Positions 45,490 to 54,221 of a stretch of 64,000 nucleotides of DNA are shown one piece after another; the first letter of the stretch is position 1; each line of letters begins with the position of its first letter. Origin of the DNA: Sphingomonadaceae bacterium (GTDB lineage: Bacteria > Pseudomonadota > Alphaproteobacteria > Sphingomonadales > Sphingomonadaceae); the NCBI GenBank assembly GCA_947473355.1, contig CANJCQ010000003.1, positions 20,717 to 84,716 on the forward strand. Reading direction: 5' to 3'. A model generated the notes under the pieces. That model saw nothing but the letters and a program-made list of their open reading frames with translations. It did not search any database and was not told the origin of the DNA. The position numbers and the translations under genes were made by a program.

Positions 45490-45573
45490 TTGCTTGGCCC
45501 GCAAGGCAAAATCAGGCCCAATCGCGGCGATCCCGGGATGGCTTGAGCGGGCCAAGGCAAAATCTTGCTTGGC
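45490..45573. promoter_or_regulatory. Paired operator-like dyads between TetR gene and TonB receptor
   Basis: Two blocks are built from the same elements in opposite order. TTGCTTGGC at 45490-45498 is followed by CAAGGCAAAATC at 45502-45513; CAAGGCAAAATC at 45553-45564 is followed by TTGCTTGGC at 45565-45573. Since TTGCTTGG is nearly the reverse complement of CAAGGCAA, each block is an inverted repeat. This is the layout expected for a dimeric TetR repressor. Confidence 0.55.
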
Positions 45574-45618
45574 ATCCGGCCAGAAGTTGATAGCCTGTCA
45601 AAAACTTGGGAGGGTTTC

Positions 45619-48174
45619 ATGAACAAACTTCAATTTTTCGCGACAACTGCACTTACGTCAGCACTGCTGTTGGGCCTCGCCGCACCGGCCCTGGCGCAGA
45701 ATGCCACTTCCCCTCAGGCCTCGGACGCAGACGACGGCGCCATCATCGTTACCGCGCGGCGCAGCGAGGAAAAGCTGCAGGACGTGCCGATCTCGATCAC
45801 CGTGCTGAGCCAGGAAGCCCTGTCCAAGCGCAATATCGTCAGCACCGCCGATCTGGGCACTTACGTTCCCTCGCTCGCGGTCAACCAGCAGTTCGGTCCG
45901 GAAAAGAGCAGCTTCGTAATCCGCGGCTTCACCCAGGAATATCACACCGCGCCGACCGTCGGCGTCTACTTCGCTGACGTCATCGCGCCGCGCGCGCTGG
46001 GCCCGACAACCTCGGGCAATGGCGCTGGCGTTGGCTCGCTGTTCGATCTTCAAAACCTGCAGGTGCTGAAGGGGCCGCAAGGCACGCTGTTCGGCCGCAA
46101 TACCACGGGCGGCGCGATCCTGTTGGTGCCGCAAAAGCCGAAAGACAGTTTCGGCGGCTATATCGAGGGTTCGACCGGCGCCTATAATACGCGGCGGGTC
46201 GAGGCGGTGCTTAACGTACCGCTGGGTGATACGGTGCGGATGCGCGGCGGAATCGACTGGAACCAGCGCGATGGCTATGTCAAAAATCACAGCGGCATCG
46301 GCCCGGATCGCTATCGCGATACCAATTATGTCGCGGCCCGGCTGAGCATCGTTGCCGATCTGACGCCCGATCTCGAGAACTACACGATCGGCACATTCAG
46401 CCATTCCAACACCAAGGGCGATGTGCCCAAGCTGGCCTATTGCAACCAGGCGGCAGCAGCAGCCTTTCCGTCGCAGGCGCTGGCCTTCAATTTCAGCGGT
46501 TTCCTGCCTTATCTGTCCTGCGCGCAGATCGCCCGGCAGAATGCCCGCGGCGACGGCCTGTGGGATGTCGAGACCAACAATCCCAATCCTCGCGAGGAGA
46601 TCAAGCAGTGGCAGGTGATCAACACCACCACCTGGAAGGCCTCTGACAATCTGACGATCAAGAACATCATTTCCTATGCCGAATACCGCGAATGGGCCAA
46701 TTTCAGCCTGTGGGGCGATAACTTCCTGATCCCGCCGGGCACGCCGTTTGCCGGACTGTTCCTGCCGCCGGTAGGCGCCATCGGCAGCAAGACCATCGCG
46801 CTGCAGGAAGGTCTGAAAGGCCCAACCTCCGCGCAATCGACCTTTACCGAGGAACTCCAGTTCCAGGGTACGGCCGCGGATGGCCGCCTTAACTGGCAGG
46901 CAGGTGCCTATATCGAAATCGCCAAGCCGCTGGCCTGGAACAGCCAGCTCGTCGAAATCTTTATCAACTGCACCAGCGTCCAGCAGAAGATCTGTTCGCC
47001 GTCCGACACCGGTTCGATTTCCGACGCCAGCTCGAAGGACTGGTTCAACAACAAGGGCCTCTATGCTCAGGGGACCTACAAACTGAGCGACCAGTTCAGT
47101 GTCACCGGCGGCATTCGCTATACTTGGGACAAGCAGCGCGACGACGCGCAACTGCTCAACATCAACTTCCCGACCGCGACCAGCACCCGCTTCCCCGGGG
47201 CTCCGGTCGGCGTGCCGATCTACACCTGCCAGAACCAGCTGCTCTATCATGGCACTGCCGGCCTGCTGCAGCCGCTGATCGTGCCCAACAGCGATAACTG
47301 CAACCAGACGCTGAATATCTCGTCGAGCCGGCCGACCTGGCTGCTCGGCTTCGACTACAAGCCGAACAGCGATATGCTGGTCTATATCAAATATGCACGC
47401 GGCTATCGCATGGGTTCGATCACCAACAATTCGATCGGGCTGGAACTGTCGACCCCGGAAAAGGTCGATTCCTTCGAAATCGGTGCCAAGACCAGCTTCC
47501 ACGGCGCCATGCCGGGCTATTTCAACATCGCGGGCTTTTATAACGATTTCAGCGACCAGCAGCTGGCGACCAACTCTGTGATCGCGCCGGCCTATCAGGG
47601 TATCATTCCGCCGGCGGCGCCGGTGGTCAATGCCGGCAAGTCGCGGATCTGGGGTATTGAGATTGATGCGGCTGTCAGCCCGTTTCGCGGCTTCAAGCTA
47701 GATGTTGGTTATACCTATCTCGATACCAAGCTGATTTCCTTCAAGACGCCGCCGGTCCCGGTCTATTATTCGTCGCTGACCCCGGCCACGGACGTGGGCG
47801 GTCCGCTGCCACTGTCGCCAAAGAACCGGATCACCATTTCCGGGACCTATACGCTGCCGCTGACTGACAATGTCGGCAAGATCTCGTTCGGCGCGACCTT
47901 CACCCACACCGACTCCAACGCGGCGCGCTCCAAGGGCGTGACGGGTCCAAATGACGGCTATCTCGTCAAGGCGTCGAACCACCTCAATCTCAATGCCAAC
48001 TGGGATTCGGTGCTGGGTGCGCCAATTGATCTGGCCTTTTTCATGACCAACGTCACCAACGAATCGTTCCTGGTCTTCCCGACCGGTGGCTACTTCACCT
48101 TCGGCGGCGATGGTGGTCACTCGAACGAACCGCGGATGTGGGGCGTGAAGCTGAAATACCGTTTCGGCAACTGA
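45619..48174 (+). CDS. TonB-dependent receptor (tandem copy 1)
   Basis: An 851-residue outer-membrane receptor with a signal peptide ending ALAQN, a plug domain (GAIIVTARRSEEKLQDVPIS, LKGPQGTLFGRNTTGG) and a 22-strand beta barrel ending in LKYRFGN. Receptors of this sphingomonad type take up bulky organic compounds as well as iron chelates. ATG 45619 follows GGGAGGG by 5 bases. It is closely related to the next gene. Confidence 0.93.
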   Translation: MNKLQFFATTALTSALLLGLAAPALAQNATSPQASDADDGAIIVTARRSEEKLQDVPISITVLSQEALSKRNIVSTADLGTYVPSLAVNQQFGPEKSSFVIRGFTQEYHTAPTVGVYFADVIAPRALGPTTSGNGAGVGSLFDLQNLQVLKGPQGTLFGRNTTGGAILLVPQKPKDSFGGYIEGSTGAYNTRRVEAVLNVPLGDTVRMRGGIDWNQRDGYVKNHSGIGPDRYRDTNYVAARLSIVADLTPDLENYTIGTFSHSNTKGDVPKLAYCNQAAAAAFPSQALAFNFSGFLPYLSCAQIARQNARGDGLWDVETNNPNPREEIKQWQVINTTTWKASDNLTIKNIISYAEYREWANFSLWGDNFLIPPGTPFAGLFLPPVGAIGSKTIALQEGLKGPTSAQSTFTEELQFQGTAADGRLNWQAGAYIEIAKPLAWNSQLVEIFINCTSVQQKICSPSDTGSISDASSKDWFNNKGLYAQGTYKLSDQFSVTGGIRYTWDKQRDDAQLLNINFPTATSTRFPGAPVGVPIYTCQNQLLYHGTAGLLQPLIVPNSDNCNQTLNISSSRPTWLLGFDYKPNSDMLVYIKYARGYRMGSITNNSIGLELSTPEKVDSFEIGAKTSFHGAMPGYFNIAGFYNDFSDQQLATNSVIAPAYQGIIPPAAPVVNAGKSRIWGIEIDAAVSPFRGFKLDVGYTYLDTKLISFKTPPVPVYYSSLTPATDVGGPLPLSPKNRITISGTYTLPLTDNVGKISFGATFTHTDSNAARSKGVTGPNDGYLVKASNHLNLNANWDSVLGAPIDLAFFMTNVTNESFLVFPTGGYFTFGGDGGHSNEPRMWGVKLKYRFGN

Positions 48175-48220
48175 GCGCCGGGCTGATCGCCGGGCGCAAT
48201 GCGCTCGGCGGGAAGCTAAG

Positions 48221-48228
48221 CAAGGCAA
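48221..48228. promoter_or_regulatory. Operator half-site shared with the first receptor
   Basis: CAAGGCAA, within AGCAAGGCAAGTAAAA, repeats the half-site found twice in the upstream TetR-receptor gap. It lies 68 bases upstream of the second receptor start. It suggests the same TetR protein may also act here, though a single half-site can arise by chance. Confidence 0.3.
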
Positions 48229-48295
48229 GTAAAAGCGGTTAGGGAGTGGCCGTACATCCTGATAGACTATCAAGTAATACCAATGGGAGGAAAGT

Positions 48296-50923
48296 ATGAA
48301 CAAGCTTCAACTTATCGCTACCACCGCGCTTTCGGCAGGCATGCTGCTGAGTATTGCTGCACCGGCCCAGGCACAGAACACCAGCGCGCAGCGGGCAACG
48401 GACAGCGGCGACGCCCCCATCATCGTCACGGCACGCAGAACCGAAGAGAAACTGCAGGACGTGCCGATCTCGATTACCGTGTTCAACCAGCAGCAGCTGA
48501 CCGATCGCAACGTCACCAATGCGCAGGATCTGGCAGCGTTTACGCCGTCGCTTTCCACCACGACCACATTCGGTACCGAAAATTCGACATATGCATTGCG
48601 CGGTTTTGTGCAGGAAACCGGCACGGCACCGTCGGTCGGCGTCTATTTTGCTGAAGTCGTGGCTCCGCGCGGCCCTTCGCAGGGATTCCCGGCCGGTGAC
48701 GGTGCTGGTCCCGGCATGTTCTTTGACCTCCAGAACGTGCAGGTGCTCAAGGGCCCGCAAGGCACGCTGTTTGGACGCAACACCACCGGCGGCGCTGTCC
48801 TGCTGGTGCCGCACAGGCCGACCGACAAGTTCGAAGGCTATGTCGAAGGCTCGATCGGCAACTATGACCTGCGCCGGCTGCAAGGCGTGCTGAACGTGCC
48901 GCTCGGCGAAGCCGCAAGGCTGCGTGTTGGCGGCGACTGGCAGCAACGCGATGGCTTCATGAAAAACGTCACGACCATCGGCCCGAACAATTTCGACAAT
49001 ACCAATTATGTCGCGCTGCGCGCCAGCCTGGTGGTCGATGTTTCGCCCGATATCGAGAACTACACCATCGGGTCTTACGTCAATTCGGATACCAACGGCC
49101 ATATCAACAAACTGCTCTATGGCGTGCCCAAGCTGGATCCGTTTGGCGGGTTGCTGGCCTTTCAGGCGATCGGCAGCGTCGCCAAGCAGAATGCCAATGG
49201 CTTCTGGTCAGTCACCAACGACATGCCCGATCCCTATCAGAAGATGCGCAGCTGGCAGGTGATCAACAAGACCAAGTGGCAGGTGAACGACAATCTGACG
49301 GTCAACAATATCGTCAGCTATGCGCAGCTGTGGACCAGGACCCACACCTCGCTGTTCGGCACTCAATTCGTGCTGCCGCGCGGGACGTTCTTTGCCGGCG
49401 TTCCAGGCTTTGTTAATCCGATCCCGAACATCGACATCCCGTTCAATTTCGCGACCATCCGCCATCTCCCGAACGCCTTCTCCTCGAATCAGGGGACCTT
49501 CACCGAGGAGTTCCGTCTCGAAGGCAAGTCCGCAGACGGCAAGCTCAACTATCAGGTCGGGGCCTATTACGAGAATGCGACGCCGCGCGGCCTCATCGGC
49601 TCGCAGTCGCCGACCTTCATCGGCTGCAAGGATATCGATGCGCTGATCTGCACGGCGCCGCTGCCCAACTCCGGCGTCAATTTCACAGCGGCGACGAACG
49701 CTTTCCGCAGCACCGGCATCTTTGCCCAGGCGACATATGAACTGAACGACAAGCTCAAGCTGACTGGCGGCATCCGCTACACCTGGGACCGGGTCCAGAG
49801 CTTCAGCCAGCGGATCACTTATGTTTTCCCGAACGCCACCAACCCCGCCACATTCGTGCCCAATGCCTCGCCGCTGCTGCCGGTCGTCAGTCTCACCAGC
49901 GATCCGGCGACTGCGGGAGTCTCCCATTGTACCGACCAGGCGCCGGTCCGCGTCGCCCCGAGCTGCTCACTGAGCGAGCAAAAGAGCTGGAGCGCGCCGA
50001 CCTGGCTGCTCGGGCTCGACTTCAAGCCGAATGACGATGTGCTGCTCTATGCCAAATATGTGCGCGGTTATCGCACAGGCAATATCAAGTCGGACACGCC
50101 GATTGAATTTCACATCATTGATCCGGAACATGTCGATACTTATGAATTGGGCGTAAAGACCAGCTTCGAGACGGGCGGCGTCACCGGAAACTTCAATGTG
50201 TCGGGCTTCTATAACAATTTCCGCAACCAGCAGATCACGCTCGGTTATCTGCAGAATACCAACCGGCGCGATCCCGTAACCGGCGCGGCCCTTCCGCCGA
50301 TCTCGGTGCCTGGCAATGCCGGCCCTATCAATGTCGGCAAGTCACGCATCTGGGGCATTGAAATGGATTTCCGGCTCAACCTGTTCGAGGGTTTCAGTCT
50401 GGAAGGCGGATATACCTACCTCAATACCCGGGTGTTGGAGACGAGAAACGTCTCGCTGCCGAGTGACAATGCCTATGTCGTCAGCGCTTCGATCCGGGCT
50501 GGCGATCCGTTGATTCTCGCGCCGAGCCACAAATTCTCGATCGCGGCAAACTACAGGCTGCCGCTCGCTGACAGCATCGGCAAAGTCACGATTGGCGCAA
50601 CCGTGACCCATCGTAGCAGCCAGATCACCAACTACTCGGCCCTGCGGAATCCTACGCTGCTGACCGATCCGCAGGTGACAGCCTTCACCGGTGGGTTCAA
50701 CACTGGCGAGCTGCCCCCGCTCACCCTGCTCAATCTCAACCTCAACTGGAACAGCGTCGGCGGCAGCCCGGTTGATCTGGCCGTGTTCGCAACCAATGTC
50801 ACCAATAAGCAATATTTCACCGGTGGCGGCGGGTTGACGGGTCTGGGGATCGATACCTGGGCCGCCGGCGAGCCGCGCATGTTCGGTGCGCGGGTCAGGG
50901 TGCGCTTTGGCGGCAATGATTGA
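48296..50923 (+). CDS. TonB-dependent receptor (tandem copy 2)
   Basis: An 875-residue paralogue of the first receptor. The signal peptides differ little, the TonB box/plug start (PIIVTARRTEEKLQDVPISIT) and LKGPQGTLFGRNTTGG are nearly the same, while the loop regions between barrel strands differ. The barrel ends in RVRFGGND. ATG 48296 follows GGGAGGAAAG. Divergence in the loops after a tandem duplication suggests the two take up related but different substrates. Confidence 0.93.
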   Translation: MNKLQLIATTALSAGMLLSIAAPAQAQNTSAQRATDSGDAPIIVTARRTEEKLQDVPISITVFNQQQLTDRNVTNAQDLAAFTPSLSTTTTFGTENSTYALRGFVQETGTAPSVGVYFAEVVAPRGPSQGFPAGDGAGPGMFFDLQNVQVLKGPQGTLFGRNTTGGAVLLVPHRPTDKFEGYVEGSIGNYDLRRLQGVLNVPLGEAARLRVGGDWQQRDGFMKNVTTIGPNNFDNTNYVALRASLVVDVSPDIENYTIGSYVNSDTNGHINKLLYGVPKLDPFGGLLAFQAIGSVAKQNANGFWSVTNDMPDPYQKMRSWQVINKTKWQVNDNLTVNNIVSYAQLWTRTHTSLFGTQFVLPRGTFFAGVPGFVNPIPNIDIPFNFATIRHLPNAFSSNQGTFTEEFRLEGKSADGKLNYQVGAYYENATPRGLIGSQSPTFIGCKDIDALICTAPLPNSGVNFTAATNAFRSTGIFAQATYELNDKLKLTGGIRYTWDRVQSFSQRITYVFPNATNPATFVPNASPLLPVVSLTSDPATAGVSHCTDQAPVRVAPSCSLSEQKSWSAPTWLLGLDFKPNDDVLLYAKYVRGYRTGNIKSDTPIEFHIIDPEHVDTYELGVKTSFETGGVTGNFNVSGFYNNFRNQQITLGYLQNTNRRDPVTGAALPPISVPGNAGPINVGKSRIWGIEMDFRLNLFEGFSLEGGYTYLNTRVLETRNVSLPSDNAYVVSASIRAGDPLILAPSHKFSIAANYRLPLADSIGKVTIGATVTHRSSQITNYSALRNPTLLTDPQVTAFTGGFNTGELPPLTLLNLNLNWNSVGGSPVDLAVFATNVTNKQYFTGGGGLTGLGIDTWAAGEPRMFGARVRVRFGGND

Positions 50924-50943
50924 GGCGGTCAGGCTTCGGGCGA

Positions 50944-51732
50944 TCAGGCCATCCGCACTGACCAGCCGCCATCAACCGGCAGCACCACGCCGTTGACATA
51001 GCTCGAACGGTCCGAGGCGAGGAACACCGCGACCTGCGCTTGTTCCTCGCCCTCGCCCGCCCGGCCGAAGGCGCTTTTTTCTTCCATTGGGGCGATGACT
51101 TCGCGCGTTGCATGCAGCGTCTTTTCGCTGTGGGTGAAGCCGGGGGCCAGCACATTGGCGCGGATGCCTTGCGCGCCGTATTTCACCGCAATCGCTTTGG
51201 TCAGCGAATTGACCGCAGCTTTCGCCGCTGAATAGACAATCGGCGCGCGGTCCTCGCAGTTGAGTGAGCCGACCGAGCTGATATTGATGATCGAACCGCC
51301 GCCCTGCGGCACCATGGTCTCAACTGCGACCCGGGTGCACAGCACCGCGCCGAGGAAATTGGTCTGGGTGAACTCCTCGTAGTTGGCAACGGTCAGGTCG
51401 GTATCGCCGCCGGTGGCGATTGTACCGGCATTATTGACCAGAATGTCGACCCTGCCGAAAAGTTCCTTGGCCTTTGCAAACATCGCCAGCACGTCGGCTT
51501 CCTTGCGGATGTCGGCATGGAAGGGCACGCAGTCGGCCCCGATATGCGCCAGCGCCTCGGCATTTGACGGATCGAAATCGGCGCCCAGCACTTTCGCGCC
51601 CTCGCGCACGAAGACCCGAGCCATGGCCTTGCCAAGCCCCATGGCGCTGCCCGTGATGATCGCGACCTTGCCGGCCAGCAGGCCTGCGCCGGGGTGGTGC
51701 GCGGGGGGCGCGGACGTATTGTTCTGTGGCAT
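50944..51732 (-). CDS. Short-chain dehydrogenase/reductase
   Basis: A 262-residue SDR with TGSAMGLGKA, the NNAGT stretch, serine in INISSVGS and YSAAK. It would oxidise an alcohol with NAD(P). ATG 51732 (MPQNN) is used because GGGAGAGAG lies just upstream; an ATG at 51747 overlaps that site. It is convergent with the second receptor and divergent from the TauD-like gene. Confidence 0.87.
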   Translation of the reverse strand: MPQNNTSAPPAHHPGAGLLAGKVAIITGSAMGLGKAMARVFVREGAKVLGADFDPSNAEALAHIGADCVPFHADIRKEADVLAMFAKAKELFGRVDILVNNAGTIATGGDTDLTVANYEEFTQTNFLGAVLCTRVAVETMVPQGGGSIINISSVGSLNCEDRAPIVYSAAKAAVNSLTKAIAVKYGAQGIRANVLAPGFTHSEKTLHATREVIAPMEEKSAFGRAGEGEEQAQVAVFLASDRSSYVNGVVLPVDGGWSVRMA

Positions 51733-51858
51733 GGTTCTCTCTCCCATCTTGTTATTGCGAGCGAATAGGGCAGCAGCCAGGGCCTATGTCAACGCTGCAC
51801 GCTTGATCGGCGGCGGTGAACATGAAACCATGCGGCAAAATAGTTCGGGAGAAGCAGG

Positions 51859-52743
51859 ATGACAGGCACGCTCAGCATCGAACCGCTGACCACGACCATC
51901 GGCGCGCGGGTGGACGGTGTCGACGTCGGCAATCTTGCACCGGACGAGGCGGAAGAGATCGACCGTGCGCTCGATACTTATGGCGTGCTGCTGTTTTCCG
52001 ACCAGCAGGCGGGGCTGGAGGAGCAGAAGCGGCTGGCGCAGGTGTTTGGGCCGCTAGAACCCTTGCCGCCGCTCAAGTTTCTCGGCTGGGATGCAGTGCT
52101 CGATGTCGAGGAGATCGTCGCCGCGCGCAGGGATCGCCCGGCCTCGCTGCAATGGGGCGAGCATCAGGGCTGGCACAGCGATTCGACCTTCACCGCCCAG
52201 CTGCCGCGCGCCGCGGTGCTGCGCCCAGAAGTGATCCCGCCGGTGGGCGGGGCGACCTCGTGGACCAGTCTGTGCGCGGCTTATGATGAGCTGTCAGGCG
52301 AAATGCAGCGCTGGCTCTCCACCCTTAGCGCCGTCCACGCCGAACCGCAGGGCTATCGCCAGGCGCTCAAGCTCCACGAACAGAGCGAGGAAGTGCAGCA
52401 GGCCTTTTCCGATGCCTTCCCCCGCCGCGAGCACCCCGTAGTGATCGAACAACCGCGAACCGGCCGCAAGGCGCTGTTCGTCAATCCAAGCTACACGGTT
52501 AATATCGAGGGGCTCAGCCACAAGGAGAGCCGCTATCTGCTCAATTTCCTGTTCACCCACATCGCCTCGTCAGACTTCGTCTATCGCCACCGCTGGCGGC
52601 CGGGCGATCTGGTGGTGTGGGACGAGCTGGTAACGTTGCACCTCGCGCCGGATGATTTCGCGCCGCATCGCCGGCGCATGGTGCGGGTCACCTCGGGGCT
52701 GGTGACGCCGGTGGGAGTTGGCCATCTGGCAGATCGCGCTTGA
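51859..52743 (+). CDS. TauD/TfdA-family 2-oxoglutarate-dependent dioxygenase
   Basis: A 294-residue double-stranded beta-helix dioxygenase. The iron ligands H106 and D108 lie in GWHSDST, and the distal histidine with the 2-oxoglutarate-binding arginine is in the C-terminal TLHLAPDDFAPHRRRMVRV region. Family members hydroxylate sulfonates, phenoxy acids and other acids, splitting off sulfite or a phenol. GGGAGAAG precedes the ATG. Next to TonB receptors it may oxidise the imported compound. Confidence 0.88.
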   Translation: MTGTLSIEPLTTTIGARVDGVDVGNLAPDEAEEIDRALDTYGVLLFSDQQAGLEEQKRLAQVFGPLEPLPPLKFLGWDAVLDVEEIVAARRDRPASLQWGEHQGWHSDSTFTAQLPRAAVLRPEVIPPVGGATSWTSLCAAYDELSGEMQRWLSTLSAVHAEPQGYRQALKLHEQSEEVQQAFSDAFPRREHPVVIEQPRTGRKALFVNPSYTVNIEGLSHKESRYLLNFLFTHIASSDFVYRHRWRPGDLVVWDELVTLHLAPDDFAPHRRRMVRVTSGLVTPVGVGHLADRA

Positions 52744-52845
52744 AAGCGCGGCGACGCAGGTTTCACAAAGCAGACGGGCCTCGATTTGCGTTGCCGACTC
52801 GGAGATATCGGCATAGCATCGCCTTCAGGTGCGGGGGTGCTTCCC

Positions 52846-53577
52846 ATGGGAATCGTGCATCACTTTCGGGAATTTCTGTTGCGCAAGCGCAGCTGGTATT
52901 GGCTCTTTGCCGCCGCCTTGCTGGCGTTTGCGGGCCACTGGCTCGAAAGTCACGAAGTGCTGAAGCCGCTGCATCAACAGACAGTTGCGCTGCATGACTC
53001 GCTTGAACGCGTCCAGCCGTTCCAGATCGCCAATTATTACGGCGAGGTCGATGCGCAGGGCGGGAGTTTGTGGCTGGGCCAGTGGGTGCATGATATTGCC
53101 CGTCCGGCAAGCGGCACCAGCGACGGAAATATCGTCTGGTTGCTGCGCTCTGCTTTAGCAAGACTTCTGGAAACCCCTCCGGTCGCGGTGCGGGTATGGC
53201 AAGAGACCGGTTGGTACAGCAGCGCGCTGTTCGCGGCTTCATTGCTGCTTATCGTGCTGATGATGCGCGGCGTCTGGAAAGATGCTGAGCGCAACAATGA
53301 GGCGGGCTTTGCATTTCTCAGCACTTTGGCCTTGATTGGCTTCGGCCCTTGGCTTGCGGGGGGCATCGCTTGGGCGGCGATGCAACTTCTGATCTTGTGC
53401 GTCGCTCTGTTCGGCAAGGTTTTGGGTGGACTTGCAACCATCGTCAGCACGTTTGGTGGAGCCTACAAGGCGCTCTCATATGCGTTTGGCGTGCTTCGCG
53501 AAGCTGATACGATCGAGGGGCACGGCAAGCTTGTTGCAGAGGACATTGCAAAATTGCGGGGCGATCCGCCGACTTGA
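52846..53577 (+). CDS. Integral membrane protein, unknown function
   Basis: A 243-residue protein with about four hydrophobic segments: WYWLFAAALLAFAG near the N terminus, ALFAASLLLIVLMM, and two long ones around residues 165-220. Between the first and second lies a periplasmic-type stretch. I do not recognise a family. The frame opens at a TTG at 52786, but ATG 52846 is the better start. Codon use is less GC-biased than in its neighbours, a possible sign of transfer. A 75-base gap follows with nothing visible. Confidence 0.55.
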   Translation: MGIVHHFREFLLRKRSWYWLFAAALLAFAGHWLESHEVLKPLHQQTVALHDSLERVQPFQIANYYGEVDAQGGSLWLGQWVHDIARPASGTSDGNIVWLLRSALARLLETPPVAVRVWQETGWYSSALFAASLLLIVLMMRGVWKDAERNNEAGFAFLSTLALIGFGPWLAGGIAWAAMQLLILCVALFGKVLGGLATIVSTFGGAYKALSYAFGVLREADTIEGHGKLVAEDIAKLRGDPPT

Positions 53578-53652
53578 CGCAACAACTGACAGTGCTCCTG
53601 CTTGAGCGCGTTCGTCGATTGAAGTCTCTCGCCTAACTTAGCAAGCATCTGC

Positions 53653-54147
53653 CTACTTGTTAGCCATCGACAGCATCAGCTTCATGAAATCATCCTCGCC
53701 CAGCAGCGCCTGGCTCGGCTTGAATTCAGTGAACAGCCACGAGCCATCGGCTTGCCGGCGATACTTCATGCTGCAATCGGCCACTGCGCTGGGCCCGACG
53801 AGGCCTGTCGCAGGCGCGGGGCCTTCGGCGGCATAGTTGACGTTGGTGAACAGCAGCGTCGCATTGTCGGCATCATGGATGTGGCAGCGCACGTTGAGGA
53901 AGGTGTGCCGCCCGGTGCGCTGGCCGTTCTTCTGATATTTCGCGACATTCTCGTTGCGCTTGTCATAGAAGGCCTGGATCGCGGCGGGGCCGACGAAGGA
54001 CCCGCCGGGGGTCACGAAAGCGCCGTCTTCGGTATAGAAGCGCCCGGCATCCTTGCTGCCACCCAGATCCAGTTCCTCGATATAATCATAGAGCATCTGT
54101 TCGAGCTCGAACGCGATGAGCATTTCGTCGACAGTGAACCTGCGCAT
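53653..54147 (-). CDS. SnoaL/NTF2-fold protein
   Basis: A 164-residue NTF2-like protein of the SnoaL type: an N-terminal helix, FYTEDGAFVTPGG, GPAAIQAFYDKR, and a final sheet (SMKYRRQADGSWLFTEF). Such domains act as isomerases, dehydratases or hydrolases of cyclic compounds, often without known function. GGAGAGGAC precedes the ATG. It is divergent from the epimerase gene. Confidence 0.82.
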   Translation of the reverse strand: MRRFTVDEMLIAFELEQMLYDYIEELDLGGSKDAGRFYTEDGAFVTPGGSFVGPAAIQAFYDKRNENVAKYQKNGQRTGRHTFLNVRCHIHDADNATLLFTNVNYAAEGPAPATGLVGPSAVADCSMKYRRQADGSWLFTEFKPSQALLGEDDFMKLMLSMANK

Positions 54148-54221
54148 GTCCTCTCCAGTTCTTTTGACCTTGGCTAGTCCTCAGCATAAGGGACAAGGCG
54201 AGCATGCGCGAGGGAGAAATC

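Noticed and set aside
45658..47502. 614-residue open frame on the minus strand
   Set aside because: It is antisense to the first TonB-dependent receptor; the receptor has signal peptide, plug and barrel end in the plus frame.
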